NCBI GenBank assembly: GCA_943787785.1
Contig: CALSNT010000001.1
Coordinates: 438,933-502,932 of the forward strand
DNA length: 64,000 bases
Source of the DNA: an uncultured Paracoccaceae bacterium
Lineage (GTDB): Bacteria; Pseudomonadota; Alphaproteobacteria; Rhodobacterales; Rhodobacteraceae
Reading direction: 5' to 3'
Of the stretch, positions 33,317 through 44,119 are shown piece by piece. The stretch's first letter is position 1. Every line of letters starts with the position of its first letter. The notes beneath the pieces are model-generated. The model ran no database searches, was not told the DNA's origin, and saw only the letters and a program-made list of their open reading frames with translations. The translations under genes and the position numbers were made by a program.

Positions 33317-34709
33317 GGTTGTGTCTCGAAAGTGGTGGAAATTCTCCGGCGGCGTTCTCCGAGCGTTTTGATTTGCGCCTGATCAGGCGACGAGGTCAAG
33401 TGTCATTGGTTCAATTGGTTGCGCGAGCGTTTCCCAGCCGTCGACCTTGCGCATCTGGATTTGGCCTGAGGCGAGGAGCGCCCAAAGCAGCATCGGCACG
33501 GTTGCAGCGCAGGGCAGCACGGTCTGTGTTTTGATCCGGCGGCGAAACTCCTCGTTCAGGCGCTCGATAGCGTTGGTTGTGCGAGCTGACTTCCACTGCG
33601 ACGGATCGAGGCGGGTGAAGGTGAACAGCCGATCCCCGGCCTCTTCAAGGCTGTCTGCGACCGCTCGACACTTGAGCTGCCATTTGCGTAGAAAGGATTT
33701 GCGCTGCTTCTCAACTTCATCGGCGGTTTCAGCGTAGATCATGGCGCGATAATCGTCGCCCAGCTCCTCGTGCATATGTTTTGGGGCGTGGGCCAGCAGG
33801 TTGCGATGCTTGTGAACAGTGCAGCGTTGGATCGGCAAGTCTTGGCCCCACAACGCGACCAGCGCGGCCTCCAATCCCGGCGCGCCATCAACCATCACGA
33901 ACTCGGGCCGCTTGAGGCCCCGCGCATCGAGGTCGTCAATGAACTGACGCCAGGCGGCTGTGCTCTCCCCGCCCATATTCATGATGGAAAGCAATACTTT
34001 CTGCCCATCACGACGCACGCCAATGGCAGCCAGAACCGAGATGTTCTGCGCTTTCCGATCAAGACGCGTCGTGATGACGGTGCCGTCAAGGATGAGCCGA
34101 ACGATGTCCTCATCAGCAAGGCTGCGGGCGCACCAGGCGTCCCAGTCGGTCTTCACCTTGCGCCAAGCGCGGCTGACGACGTCTTTGCCGACAGCCCCCT
34201 TGAACAGCGCAAACAGCGCGCGCTTCACACGCCGCGTGTTGGTGCCCGAGAGATAAACCGACGCAATCAACGCTTCGGCCGTCTTGGTCAGGCGCTGGTA
34301 GCGCGGCAACGCTTTTGAGCGCCATTCACTAGCCTTACCGACTTCATCTTCAACCCGGGCGCGGGGTACGCTGATCGTCTCGGTGCCAAATGTCCCGGTG
34401 ATCTGACGGTCCCGGTGGCCGTGGCGATAGCCTTTCACCGCCTCGGCGTCCCGGCCATACCGCAAACGGCCAAGAAAGCCGTCCAGTTCTTCCTTGAAAA
34501 CGGCCTCGATCGTGCCGCGGATGTTGGCGCGCAGCCGATCTTCGATCGGATCAAAGCCTTCTTCACATGCAAGTAGCGAAATGGGGCTCGTGTCTGTAGT
34601 CTTGGTCATGGCGTGATCTCCTAAGGCGGTACCAGCCGCCGATTGGGTGGGTTTGATTCACCCGGAGATTACGCCACCTTCAAATTTCCACCAACTTCCC
34701 GACACGACC
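33317..34709. mobile_element. IS256-family insertion sequence with 8-bp target duplication
   Basis: 1393 bp, bordered by GTCGTGAC at 33309-33316 and again at 34710-34717. The ends are imperfect inverted repeats: left GGTTGTGTCTCGAAAGTGG, right in reverse GGTCGTGTCGGGAAGTTGG, both followed by TGGAAATT. Removing the element and one repeat restores the lectin frame exactly, which confirms borders and a fairly recent insertion. One transposase gene on the minus strand fills it. Confidence 0.93.
33383..34609 (-). CDS. IS256-family transposase
   Basis: A 408-residue mutator-type (MULE-like) transposase. Catalytic residues are visible as Asp in LILDGTVITTRLD, Asp in EFVMVDGAPGLEAAL and Glu in TTNAIERLNEEFRRR. 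The CTVHKHRNLL motif near residue 270 is the family's C-x(2)-H hallmark. N-terminal HGHRDRQITGTFGTETISVP binds DNA. Full length with no internal stop, so the element is probably active. Confidence 0.95.
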   Translation of the reverse strand: MTKTTDTSPISLLACEEGFDPIEDRLRANIRGTIEAVFKEELDGFLGRLRYGRDAEAVKGYRHGHRDRQITGTFGTETISVPRARVEDEVGKASEWRSKALPRYQRLTKTAEALIASVYLSGTNTRRVKRALFALFKGAVGKDVVSRAWRKVKTDWDAWCARSLADEDIVRLILDGTVITTRLDRKAQNISVLAAIGVRRDGQKVLLSIMNMGGESTAAWRQFIDDLDARGLKRPEFVMVDGAPGLEAALVALWGQDLPIQRCTVHKHRNLLAHAPKHMHEELGDDYRAMIYAETADEVEKQRKSFLRKWQLKCRAVADSLEEAGDRLFTFTRLDPSQWKSARTTNAIERLNEEFRRRIKTQTVLPCAATVPMLLWALLASGQIQMRKVDGWETLAQPIEPMTLDLVA

Positions 34710-34913
34710 GTCGTGACCCGAAACGCGCAGAACAACGACTCGCAGGTCTGGATTCTGACAGCTGCCAATTGATCGCAGCCCATGAAGATCAGAGCGGTGC
34801 CAAACGGTGCCGCTCTGTTCTGTGGTAGGGCTCATTTTCAGGCACAGCCGCGATGCCCGGATCACTGCCCGGGCTAGATCAATCTGCGCCAGCGGGCTCC
34901 ACCGCGACAGGTT

Positions 34914-35408
34914 TCAGGCAATCGCGCGGGTCAGGTGGTCTGCGACCATGTCACCGAAACTCTGCTCGACCGCGCAGTCAAAGCCGCCATCACAGCGCAG
35001 GATCAGAGATCTGAGGCCGAAAAACTCAGAATAGGTGACTGCGTCCGGGCCGAAGGTGTCGGGGTGCGTGTCCAGCGGGCAGCCGATGGACACAACAGCA
35101 CCGGCATCCGGGCCGGTGATGCGAAAGAATGTCATGGTATCCGACACAGTCACGATGCTGATGTCTGCTGGTGCCTCGGAAGGGCGAAGCGCACGGACCA
35201 GCGCGTCCTCCAGCTCGATCTCCGCGCGCAGCAGCCAGCGGTCGGGCCCGATGAAGAACAGCGCGGTTTTTTCGGTGCGTGTCATCGTATTCGGCTTGCC
35301 CGGAAAATCGGGCAGAGAGGGCGCCCATTTGGCCAGATCCTCCCGGCGGCCCTTCAGATCGAACAGCGCAAAGATCGGCAATCGGTCAATAATCACGTCA
35401 TAGGGCAT
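34914..35408 (-). CDS. soxG: Sarcosine oxidase gamma subunit
   Basis: A 164-residue subunit of heterotetrameric sarcosine oxidase. ATG 35408, just after the soxA stop, starts MPYDVIIDRLPIFALFDLKG; an upstream ATG at 35441 would overlap soxA. The core FFIGPDRWLLRAEIE and ISIVTVSDTMTFFRITGPDA are typical GcvT-like strands of SoxG. It stabilises the complex. Last gene of the soxBDAG operon, 140 bp from the lectin remnant that ends the island. Confidence 0.9.
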   Translation of the reverse strand: MPYDVIIDRLPIFALFDLKGRREDLAKWAPSLPDFPGKPNTMTRTEKTALFFIGPDRWLLRAEIELEDALVRALRPSEAPADISIVTVSDTMTFFRITGPDAGAVVSIGCPLDTHPDTFGPDAVTYSEFFGLRSLILRCDGGFDCAVEQSFGDMVADHLTRAIA

Positions 35409-35409
35409 G

Positions 35410-38307
35410 TCAGGACCGCAACCTTTCGCCTTCGGGATCATAGTGGATTGGTGCAGTTACGCGGGCCGGGATCGTCCGATCCTTCAGGCGTGCATGGACC
35501 GTTTCGTCGTGGCGCGCGTGACCGTTTTCCAACAATGCCAGCCCAACCCAGCGGTCAAGCACCGTGCTGAAAACACAGGCCGTCACCAGCCCTTCGGTGG
35601 GTTTGCGCGCACCATCCGGGGTCAGCGGCGCGCCCTCCGGGATCATCGTATCGGGTTCCGGCACCAGCCCCACAAGTTCGCGTCGGTTTTCTGTGCCTGA
35701 CCGGCGCAGCGCAACGGCGTGCTTGCCCAGATAATCCGGCTTCTTCTTCGACATCGCCCAGCCCAAACCCAGGTCGAAGGGGTCCACAGTTCCGTCAACC
35801 TCGTGACCCAGTGACAGGAACCCCTTTTCGACCCGCAGAACGTGGTTCGCCTCGGACCCGATGGGTTCGATCCCGAACGGAGCGCCAGCGGCCAGTATCC
35901 TGTCCCAAAGCGCGGCCAGATGGCGCGGGGCGACGTTGACCTCGAACGACAGCTCTCCGGTGAAGCTGACGCGGACCACGCGGGCCGGGACGCCAGCGAC
36001 GGTGCCATCTGCGAACCCCATGAAGGGCAACGCCTTGGGTGAGATGTCGATATCCGTGCCCAATGCGGCCATCACCTCGCGCGCCTTCGGGCCACAGATG
36101 GTGGCGTTGTTCCACTGGCTGGTGACGGTGGTGACAAACACGTTCCAGTCGGGAAACCGGGTCTGCAACAACTCCTCCATATGCGAATTGATCGCATCGG
36201 CATGCCCGGTCGAGGTTGAGATGATCCAGCGATGCTCGGACAGGCGCAGCGCCACGCCATCGTCCAGGATCAGCCCGTCATCGGACAGCATCAGCCCATA
36301 GCGCGCGTGCCCGGGCTTCAGCGTCGACATGATGTTGGTGTAGATGTGATCGAGGAACCGCCCCACATCACGGCCCTTCAATTCGAACGTACCAAGCGGA
36401 GAGCCATCGTAGACCCCAACCCCGTTGCGCACAGCGCGGCATTCGCGATTGACCGTGTCCTGAAAGCTTTCGCCCTCGCGCGGGAAATATCCGGGCCTGC
36501 GCCAGCGTGCGCCGGATTCATACATGAACGCGCCATTCGCCTTGTTCCAACCAGTGATCGGCGTGTGGCGATAGGGCAGGGCGACGCTGTCTTCGCGGCT
36601 GCCGACGACCGAGCCGAAAGAGACGGGCGTATAAGGCGAACGGAATGTCGTTGTGCCAATCTCCTCTAATGGCGCACCCTGTTGCATGGCCACAGTGCCG
36701 ATGATGTTGATATTGCCGGTCTTGCCCTGATCAATCCCCATCCCGCCGGTCGTGTACCGTTTGACGTGCTCGACGTTGTCGTAACCTTCGCGCAAGGCCA
36801 GGTGGACATCATCGACCGTCACGTCATTCTGGATGTCCAGGAACGCCTTGCCCTTGGTCTGTTCCACCCGCCAGAGCGGTTCTATCGCATAGGCCAGATC
36901 GGTCGCCTCTGGCGCGACAGGGGCCGTCTGATCCGCCGCCGCCGCACCCGCATCAGCGCCGCTTTGCAGCGCTTGGGCGAGGGTCAGTTCCCCATTCGCG
37001 GCGCCAACGCTGATCGCAGCCTGCGCCGCGTGGTCCGGCACGAAGCTGGTCAGGGCGTTGTCATAACGCAGGGTGCCACGCGACTGCGACCAAAGGTGCA
37101 CCGCCGGGTTCCAGCCGCCCGACATTGCCAACAGATCACAGGCGATGCGCCGGATGGCCCCGCCGCCGTTTGGCGCAACCTCGACACTGCGGATATGGCG
37201 ACCGCCTTGGGTAGTTGTAACCACATGGCCGGGCAGGATCTCGATCCCGGAAACCATCGCGCGCGCGGCGTCCGGCACGGTGTCGCGGCTGTCGATGATC
37301 GCGGCGACCTCGATCCCGGTTTGGGCCAGATCGGCGGCCACGGAATAGGCGGAATTGTTGTTGGTGAACACCACCGCGCGCCGTCCGGGACGGACGCCAT
37401 AGCGGTTGATATAAGCCTGCGCGGCCGAGGCCAGCATGACGCCGGGGCGGTCGTTGTTGCCGAAAACCAGCGCGCGTTCAATCGCGCCGGTTGCGCAGAT
37501 CACATGGCCCGCGCGGACGCGCCAGTTACGCTCCAGAATGTCGGGGTATTCCGGCGCGCGTTCATTGACCATCAGGTAGTTGTGTTCGCGGTAGGCCCAG
37601 ACCGTCGCGTTTTGCAGATGGGTCACATTGTCCATCGTGGCCAGTTCTGCCGTCACCCTGTCCACCCAGTCCATCGCTGGGTTGCCCGCGATTGTCAGGG
37701 TGCGGTTCAGCAGACTGCCGCCCGCCTCGACCCCCTCATCCGCGATCATCACCCGCAGACCGGCGCGTCCGGCCACCAGCGCCGCCATCAGCCCCGCCGG
37801 ACCGGCCCCGGCAATCAGCACATCACAATGAGCGAAACGGTTTTCGAAATGGCCAGTCGCGGGCGGCTTGGAGGGCGCCGCAGCAAGGCCCGCCGCCTTG
37901 CGGATCGACGGTTCGTAAAGATGCCAGCCGGGCCACTTGAAGGTTTTGTAATAGAACCCCGCCGGGATGAACCGCCCGATCACCTGGTTGATCGCCCCAA
38001 GGTCGAATGCGGGCGAGGGCCAGCAGTTCACCGACCGCGCCTGTAGCCCCTCAGCCAGCGGAACGGTTGTTGCGGGCCGGTTGCCGCTGGCGTTCTCGCC
38101 CATCAGTTCCACCAGGGTCGCGGGTTCTTCCACGCCCGACCCGATGATCCCGCGCGGACGGTGATACTTGAAACTGCGGGCGGTCAGCCGCACGCCGTTG
38201 GCCAGCAGGGCCGAGGCGAGCGTGTCCCCCGCAAACCCCTGATAGCTGCGCCCGTTGAAGGTGAAATTGACCGGCTGGCTGCGATCGATCCGCCCGCCAG
38301 AGGTCAT
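35410..38307 (-). CDS. soxA: Sarcosine oxidase alpha subunit
   Basis: About 965 residues. ATG 38307 begins MTSGGRIDRSQPVNFTFNGR, the usual family start; in-frame ATGs at 38322 and 38346 would overlap soxD. An N-terminal 2Fe-2S-ferredoxin-like fold, an NAD-binding segment (DVLIAGAGPAGLMAALVAGR, about 160-180), a second redox domain and a C-terminal aminomethyltransferase-like, folate-binding domain (about 590-965) are present. The enzyme demethylates sarcosine to glycine, giving H2O2 and 5,10-methylene-tetrahydrofolate. The frame is intact, unlike genes from 40.5 kb on. Confidence 0.95.
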   Translation of the reverse strand: MTSGGRIDRSQPVNFTFNGRSYQGFAGDTLASALLANGVRLTARSFKYHRPRGIIGSGVEEPATLVELMGENASGNRPATTVPLAEGLQARSVNCWPSPAFDLGAINQVIGRFIPAGFYYKTFKWPGWHLYEPSIRKAAGLAAAPSKPPATGHFENRFAHCDVLIAGAGPAGLMAALVAGRAGLRVMIADEGVEAGGSLLNRTLTIAGNPAMDWVDRVTAELATMDNVTHLQNATVWAYREHNYLMVNERAPEYPDILERNWRVRAGHVICATGAIERALVFGNNDRPGVMLASAAQAYINRYGVRPGRRAVVFTNNNSAYSVAADLAQTGIEVAAIIDSRDTVPDAARAMVSGIEILPGHVVTTTQGGRHIRSVEVAPNGGGAIRRIACDLLAMSGGWNPAVHLWSQSRGTLRYDNALTSFVPDHAAQAAISVGAANGELTLAQALQSGADAGAAAADQTAPVAPEATDLAYAIEPLWRVEQTKGKAFLDIQNDVTVDDVHLALREGYDNVEHVKRYTTGGMGIDQGKTGNINIIGTVAMQQGAPLEEIGTTTFRSPYTPVSFGSVVGSREDSVALPYRHTPITGWNKANGAFMYESGARWRRPGYFPREGESFQDTVNRECRAVRNGVGVYDGSPLGTFELKGRDVGRFLDHIYTNIMSTLKPGHARYGLMLSDDGLILDDGVALRLSEHRWIISTSTGHADAINSHMEELLQTRFPDWNVFVTTVTSQWNNATICGPKAREVMAALGTDIDISPKALPFMGFADGTVAGVPARVVRVSFTGELSFEVNVAPRHLAALWDRILAAGAPFGIEPIGSEANHVLRVEKGFLSLGHEVDGTVDPFDLGLGWAMSKKKPDYLGKHAVALRRSGTENRRELVGLVPEPDTMIPEGAPLTPDGARKPTEGLVTACVFSTVLDRWVGLALLENGHARHDETVHARLKDRTIPARVTAPIHYDPEGERLRS

Positions 38308-38311
38308 GCGA

Positions 38312-38569
38312 TCACCCGGCATCTGACGGTCCATCCACGATGTCATGGGTACGCGTATCGCGCCAGATCGTCAGCCAGGTGCCGCAGCCCTTCACATGCC
38401 ACCAGCGTTCCTGCACCGGTCCAAGCGGGTTCGGCACTTGTGTCAGATAGGTGACCCAATCTTCTTCGGACACGGCATTCGGATCCGGGCGATCCGGCTT
38501 GACCGGGCCGCCAAAGGCAAACTCGCCCTCGTTGCGCGGACCACAATACGGGCAGGGGATGTTCATCAT
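38312..38569 (-). CDS. soxD: Sarcosine oxidase delta subunit
   Basis: An 85-residue zinc-binding subunit: CPYCGPRNEGEFAFGG near the N terminus, and a later Cys and His in RWWHVKGCGTWLTIWRD form the zinc site. It lies between soxB and soxA in the standard order B-D-A-G, 12 bases after soxB. Confidence 0.93.
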   Translation of the reverse strand: MMNIPCPYCGPRNEGEFAFGGPVKPDRPDPNAVSEEDWVTYLTQVPNPLGPVQERWWHVKGCGTWLTIWRDTRTHDIVDGPSDAG

Positions 38570-38581
38570 GCGCTCTGCCTC

Positions 38582-39841
38582 CTATCGGGCCGTGGTGGTG
38601 CCGGATTCCATCACATAGTCGAGGTGACGGAACCGTTTCAGGGTAAATTTCGACATCAGATCATGCGGCTGCCCGGTCGCAACAAGATGCGCCAGCGTCA
38701 GCCCGCCCGCCGGGATCGCCTTGTAACCGCCCCACCAGCCCGCCGTGATGAACAACCCCGGCACATCCGTTTCGTCCATGATGGGCGAAGCATCATGCGC
38801 AATGTCCAGATGCCCGCCCCATTGGCGCATCAGCTTGAGTTTCTTGAACGACGGGAACAGCGACAGCATCGCGGTGACCGTATCCTCGAACACGTTCTGC
38901 TTGATATCGCGCCGGAAGGACTGGCCCATGTCCGGCGCGCCGCCGATCACCATTTCGCCCTTGTCGGACTGGCTGAAATAGAAGCCCGCGTCGGGGCAGT
39001 TCACGATCACATCGACCAGCGGTTTGACGGGCTCCGAGACGAAGGCGGTCAGGTTCATGGTGCGCAGCGGCAGCTTCAGCCCCGCCGTTTCGGTCAGCGT
39101 TGTGGTGTGCCCCGACACCGCCACGACGACCTTTGGCGCGCGCACCAACCCCTTGTTGGTCTGCACGCCCGTAATCGCGCCATCCGCTGCCCGCACCAGG
39201 CTTTCCACCGGCGTCTGCTGGTGGATCTCGACCCCCATCGCGTCAATCGCCCGCGCATAGCCCCAGGCAACCGCATCATGGCGGTTCACGCCTGCATCCG
39301 TATGCACCATGCCCCCGATGATCGGCAGGCGGGCGTCCGGACCACCCCCTGTCAGCGCCGGGATGCGGCGGCGAACCTCGGCCTCCGAAATCTGCTCATA
39401 GGTCGCGCCATAAATGTCCATCGTCAGCTGACGGCGCCGAAGCTCTCGCAATTTCGGATAGGTCTGCACCACATCCACCATGGTGCGTTTGGAGTGCATC
39501 ATGTTGAAGTTCAGCGCCCTGGTCAGCCCTTCGTACATCGCAACCGATTTGACGTAGAACGGGATCGAGGCATCGCGCATATAGTTGGATCGGATCGTGA
39601 CCGTGTTGCGCGCGATATTGCCGCCGCCCAGCCAGCCACGTTCCAGCACCGCGACATTGGTGATCCCGTGATCGTGTGCCAGATGATAGGCCGTTGCCAG
39701 CCCATGCCCGCCCGCGCCAATGATGATGACATCATAGCTGTCCTTCAACGGCGGGCTGCGCCAGGCGCGCGGCCAGGTGGTGTGGTGGTTCAGCCCGTGG
39801 CGCAGCAGCGAGGCGATGGAGTATGTCTGTGGGCGGGGCAT
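38582..39841 (-). CDS. soxB: Sarcosine oxidase beta subunit
   Basis: A 419-residue flavoprotein. ATG 39841 starts MPRPQTYSIASLLRHGLNHH, as in other SoxB proteins; the frame is open further upstream but not conserved. FAD-binding GxGxxG is in YDVIIIGAGGHGLATAYHLA (about 35-55). NTVTIRSNYM holds the flavin-linking region of the family, and GWWGGYKAIPAGG lies near the C terminus. It is the catalytic flavin subunit that oxidises the N-methyl group of sarcosine. Confidence 0.95.
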   Translation of the reverse strand: MPRPQTYSIASLLRHGLNHHTTWPRAWRSPPLKDSYDVIIIGAGGHGLATAYHLAHDHGITNVAVLERGWLGGGNIARNTVTIRSNYMRDASIPFYVKSVAMYEGLTRALNFNMMHSKRTMVDVVQTYPKLRELRRRQLTMDIYGATYEQISEAEVRRRIPALTGGGPDARLPIIGGMVHTDAGVNRHDAVAWGYARAIDAMGVEIHQQTPVESLVRAADGAITGVQTNKGLVRAPKVVVAVSGHTTTLTETAGLKLPLRTMNLTAFVSEPVKPLVDVIVNCPDAGFYFSQSDKGEMVIGGAPDMGQSFRRDIKQNVFEDTVTAMLSLFPSFKKLKLMRQWGGHLDIAHDASPIMDETDVPGLFITAGWWGGYKAIPAGGLTLAHLVATGQPHDLMSKFTLKRFRHLDYVMESGTTTAR

Positions 39842-39878
39842 TAGGTCTGGTCGTCTCCGCAGCAGGGTTGCCGGTATC

Positions 39879-40761
<883 letters not shown>

Positions 40762-40832
40762 GGGCGACTTTCGAGTTTTTTTCCGGGGGCAGCGCACCGC
40801 CCCCGGATCGTTAGGTATCTATCGTCAGGTGC

Positions 40833-41651
40833 TTACTGAGCGACCTGATCGGCCCACTCTTCAGTGGCGAACCAATAGTTGTGACGCTCTTGCAGCCAAC
40901 CGGTGCGCCACTGCTGCGCGATCCAGTTGTTGAAGTAATTGAGCGCATCCCGGGTCACCCTTGCGCATCACGAAACCTTCACCGCGCGGATCGAACAGAT
41001 CGCCTTCGATCACGGTCAGGGTCTCGGGGGTTGCGCCCCTGCTTCGCGGTTTGGCGTGGGCTGCGAGGCCATGGTGGCGTGCGCGTTTCCCGTTCAGCAC
41101 TTCCTGGGTCGATGCGCCGTCTTCATCAAACAGCAGCAACTCGGCCTGCGGGAAATTCTTGGCGATGACCACGGCATGGCGTTGCACCGCGCCGTGCGGC
41201 AAAGGTCACATCGGGAGAGTTCATGTCTTCAAGCGACATGCCCGCCGTCATTTCCTTGTTGGCCAGAATGGCCAGACCCGTGAAGGCGTAGGGGTCGGAG
41301 AAGTTGACCGTCAGGTTCCGCTGCGGCGTGTAGGACATGCCCGAAATAATCACGTCAAAATTGCCCCGAAACCAGTGCCGGGATGATGCCATCCCAAGCG
41401 GTTGGCACAAACTCGACCTCGACGCCCATGTCCTCGGCCAGCTGGCGGCCCACGTCCAGTTCATAACCAATCAGATCGCCGTTCTTGTCGCGCATGGACC
41501 ACGGCACAAACAGCGACAGGCCGATGCGAATGACGCCATCCTGTTTAATGGTTTCGATCACAGATTGCTCTTGCGCATTTGCAGGCAGGGCAAGACCGAT
41601 GGTTGCGGTGGCCGCCAGGGCCAGGCCGAAAAGTCTTCTTGGCAGTTTCAT
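40833..41651 (-). CDS. Amino-acid ABC transporter substrate-binding protein, several frameshifts
   Basis: ATG 41651 follows AAGGAG. A signal peptide MKLPRRLFGLALAATATIGL...ANA is clear. The three readable blocks are IRIGLSLFVPWSMRDKNGDL and VGRQLAEDMGVEVEFVPT in the first frame, then FDVIISGMSYTPQRNLTVNF in the second, then FPQAELLLFDEDGASTQEVL and the C-terminal FATEEWADQVAQ region in others. This is a polar-amino-acid (SBP_bac_3) protein. At least four single-base shifts interrupt it, but the total length is a multiple of 3. An intact protein of about 272 residues is implied. Ligand unknown. Confidence 0.78.
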
Positions 41652-41688
41652 GGTAAACTCCTTGTTGGTTTGAGCGGTTGATTCCTGC

Positions 41689-42544
41689 TTATTGGTCGAC
41701 GGCGTATCTCCGCTCGACATAGCTTACGCCGACAGAAAGGATCAGGGTCACGACCATGTAGACCATGGCGACAGTGAACCAGATTTCGAAACTCATGTAC
41801 GTGTCCGAGATGATGTTGCGGCCAAAGGTGGTCAGTTCGGCCACCGCGATCACGCTGACAATCGCAGATGATTTGATAAGATGCACGACCTCTCCGGTCA
41901 TCGGGAGGGCAGCATGAAACGCACCGATTGCGGCAGGATGATATAGCGATAGGTCTGTGATGTGCTCATCCCGATGGATTTCGCGGCCTCCCACTGGCCC
42001 TGCGCGACCGCGTTGATGCCTGCACGCAGGATTTCACGAGATCAGCGCAGAGTGGAACACGCCAAGCGTCAGGATCGACGCCCAATAGCGGTCAAATCCG
42101 AAAATCGGGCCAAGGACGTAGTAGAACAGGTTACAGCAGCACCAGCAGTGGGATGTTGCGAACGAATTCGAGGAAGCCAATCGCAACCGCCGAGCCGATG
42201 ACCAGACCCGACAGGCGTAACAAGGCAATCACACAGCCCCAGCACGCAGGCCAGTGCGAAGGCCGTCACCGACAATTGCAACGTTGCCCCCCAGCCCCGA
42301 TCAGCAATTCGCCAAGCTGAAACCCGTCATCATCGGTGAAACTGTAAAGATACTGCGGAACCCGATACCATTGCCAGTTGTAGCCCATGTTCTGGGCACC
42401 GGTTGTAGGACCCCCAGCAGATCACGCCGATCACCGCCAGATAGATCGCGACCGAGGCGCCAGGTCGAGCTGAAAAAACCGCTGCACAGGCGGGGCTTCG
42501 GGAAGTGGTTGCCCGCGAAGGGCGGTGGTGTCGGTCACGCTCAT
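41689..42544 (-). CDS. Second amino-acid ABC transporter permease, several frameshifts
   Basis: ATG 42544 starts MSVTDTTALRGQPLPEAPPV. Pieces of a HisQ/GltJ-type permease are readable in different frames, including DDGFQLGELLI in the N-terminal part, VVHLIKSSAIVSVIAVAELT and MSFEIWFTVAMVYMVVTLIL near the C terminus, ending RRYAVDQ. Length is 3n+1. It sits between the binding-protein gene and the ATPase gene of the same transporter. Frameshifts cluster in G/C runs. Confidence 0.72.
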
Positions 42545-42546
42545 CC

Positions 42547-43298
42547 TCAGTGCTCAAGGATCTGATCAAGGAACAGGCGGCAACGCTCGCTGGACGGATT
42601 GGTGAAGAATTGTTCGGGGGGCGAAACTTCGACGATGCCGCCTCCCTCCATGAAGACCATCGTGTCGGCAACCTTGCGGGCAAAGCCCATTTCGTGGGTA
42701 ACGACGACCATAGTCATGCCAGTGTCCGCCAATTCGACCATGACATCCAGAACTTCGTTGATCATCTCGGGATCCAATGCCGAGGTGGGTTCGTCAAAAC
42801 AGCATGATCCGGGTTTTCCATGCACAGGGGATCGTGCGATGGCGACGCGCTGTTGCTGCCCGCCCGACAGTTGCGCGGGGTATTTCTCCGCCTGTTCGGG
42901 AATGTGAACCCGTTCAAGATACTGGCGCGCCGTCTCTTCCGCCTGCTTCTGGCTGATCTTGCGCACTTTCATCGGTCCGATGGTCAGGTTTTCCAGAACC
43001 GTGAGGTGAGGAAACAGGTTGAACTGCTGGAACACCATGCCGACTTCCTGGCGCAGTGCGCGGATTTCCTTGGCGTGTTCGTGAACCCTCGATCCCGTCA
43101 ATCACCAGCTTGCCGGAATTATGCCACTCCAACCCGTTTGAAGCACCGGATCAGGGTGGATTTTCCCGACCCGGACGGCCCGCAGATCACCATTTTCTGA
43201 CCCTGATACACGGTCAGGTCGACATCCTTCAGCGCATGAAAATCGCCGTAGAATTTGTCGAGGTTCGTTGCTTCGATGATGGGTGAAGTGGCGGTCAT
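42547..43298 (-). CDS. Amino-acid ABC transporter ATP-binding protein (GlnQ/HisP type), several frameshifts
   Basis: First gene of the transporter-sox operon. Walker A GPSGSGKSTLIRCF is in the N-terminal frame, then the sense shifts twice near 43085-43130, each explained by GGG in place of GG. The rest has EIRALRQEVGMVFQQFNLFP, signature LSGGQQQRVAIAR and DEPTSALDPEM. Around 42795-42835 further extra bases spoil Walker B and then cancel out. The domain set is otherwise that of a complete polar-amino-acid ATPase, about 250 residues. Confidence 0.8.
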
Positions 43299-43536
43299 GC
43301 CTGGTCGCTTTTGATTGTTGTCACCATTGGCACCGCATGTGATCGGGGTCCGGAACGCCAAGTCAGAGAATGGCAACAAATTGGGGCGTGACAAGCTGAC
43401 AAGATTTCGATTCCCGAAAGATTGTTGCACATTATTCAATATGGTTGCGTAATACGCAATATTCGTCAATAAAAAACTGAATGGCAGCCTGCCTTGGCAC
43501 GGCGCGTCAAACAGCAAACAAGAACGGAGGCCCGCG

Positions 43537-44119
43537 ATGTCCGCCTGGATTCGCAATGATTTCTGACGAAGATGCTGACGATCTGCTGACGAGCGCGCTT
43601 GACCATGCGCGTACTCCGCATGGAACGGGTCGATAATGTGATGCGCGTCCACTCACTGCGGCCCAGCACGATGAATGGGCATGTCGTGCTGTATCGCGCC
43701 TGTCTGCACGATACCGCCAATTCGATTTCCCCACTTGGTTTCAAGAGGTCATCAGTTCCTACGTATCGACATTGAACGATTGCCCGTATTCTTATGCCAA
43801 TCACTGGTCCAACGCGCGCCACCTGATCGCAGACGATGACCGCGCCGATGTCATCGAGGCGGCGCTGCAGGCGCATGCACCTGAACAGGCTTTTGACGGG
43901 GCACAACTGGCCGCACTGCATTATGCCGACAAGTTGACGCGCCAGCCGGGCAAAATGATCGAAGCGGATGTCGCCAGCCTGCGCCAGTCGGGCTGGGATG
44001 ACGGTGAGATATTGGAGATCAACCAGATCGTCGGCTATTTCAACTATGCCAACCGCCTGTTGAACGGGCTGGGGGTGACCACTGCGGGTGACGTCGTCGG
44101 CTATTACAAGAATGACTGA
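43537..44119 (+). CDS. Peroxidase-related (carboxymuconolactone decarboxylase-like) protein, frameshifted
   Basis: ATG 43537 follows GGAGG. After MSAWI the coding sense moves to MISDEDADDLLTSALDHART, moves again to NVMRVHSLRPSTMNGHVVLY, and then to VISSYVSTLNDCPYSYANHW, which is the CxxxxxxH-type active-site helix of alkylhydroperoxidase/CMD-like proteins. The rest (residues to GVTTAGDVVGYYKND) is intact. It would be a small peroxidase-type thiol enzyme of unknown substrate. It overlaps the regulator gene by 8 bases and may relieve H2O2 made by sarcosine oxidase (inference). Confidence 0.72.

Larger units (their letters stand above)
32967..34772 (+). pseudogene. Beta-trefoil (ricin-type) lectin gene, 5'-truncated and split by an IS256-family element
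   Basis: From about 32967 to 33316 the frame encodes near-identical repeats of about 41 residues, with units such as QQSNGRFVDAHEAINDNQVV and QQLSNGRFLDAYQNENDN, each ending in QVWIITP-like QxW motifs. This is the ricin-type carbohydrate-binding trefoil pattern. The frame is cut at 33316 and resumes exactly at 34718 as RNAQNNDSQVWILTAAN and a stop at 34770-34772, once the IS and one 8-bp repeat are removed. The N terminus is missing at the IS21 border, so any signal peptide or catalytic partner domain is lost. It was probably a secreted lectin-like protein; it is now inactive. Confidence 0.75.

Noticed and set aside
34791..34816. Inverted repeat AGAGCGG...CCGCTCT after the lectin remnant as a terminator
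   Set aside because: Only 7 bp pair, the loop is long and no T-run follows, so it is too weak to list as a feature.
36682..38046. A 454-codon plus-strand open frame across soxA
   Set aside because: Antisense shadow of soxA; no start signal or family motif.
38345..39844. A 499-codon open frame on the plus strand across soxB
   Set aside because: It is exactly antisense to soxB, is rich in Arg/His with no domain, and follows from high GC in the third codon position of soxB.
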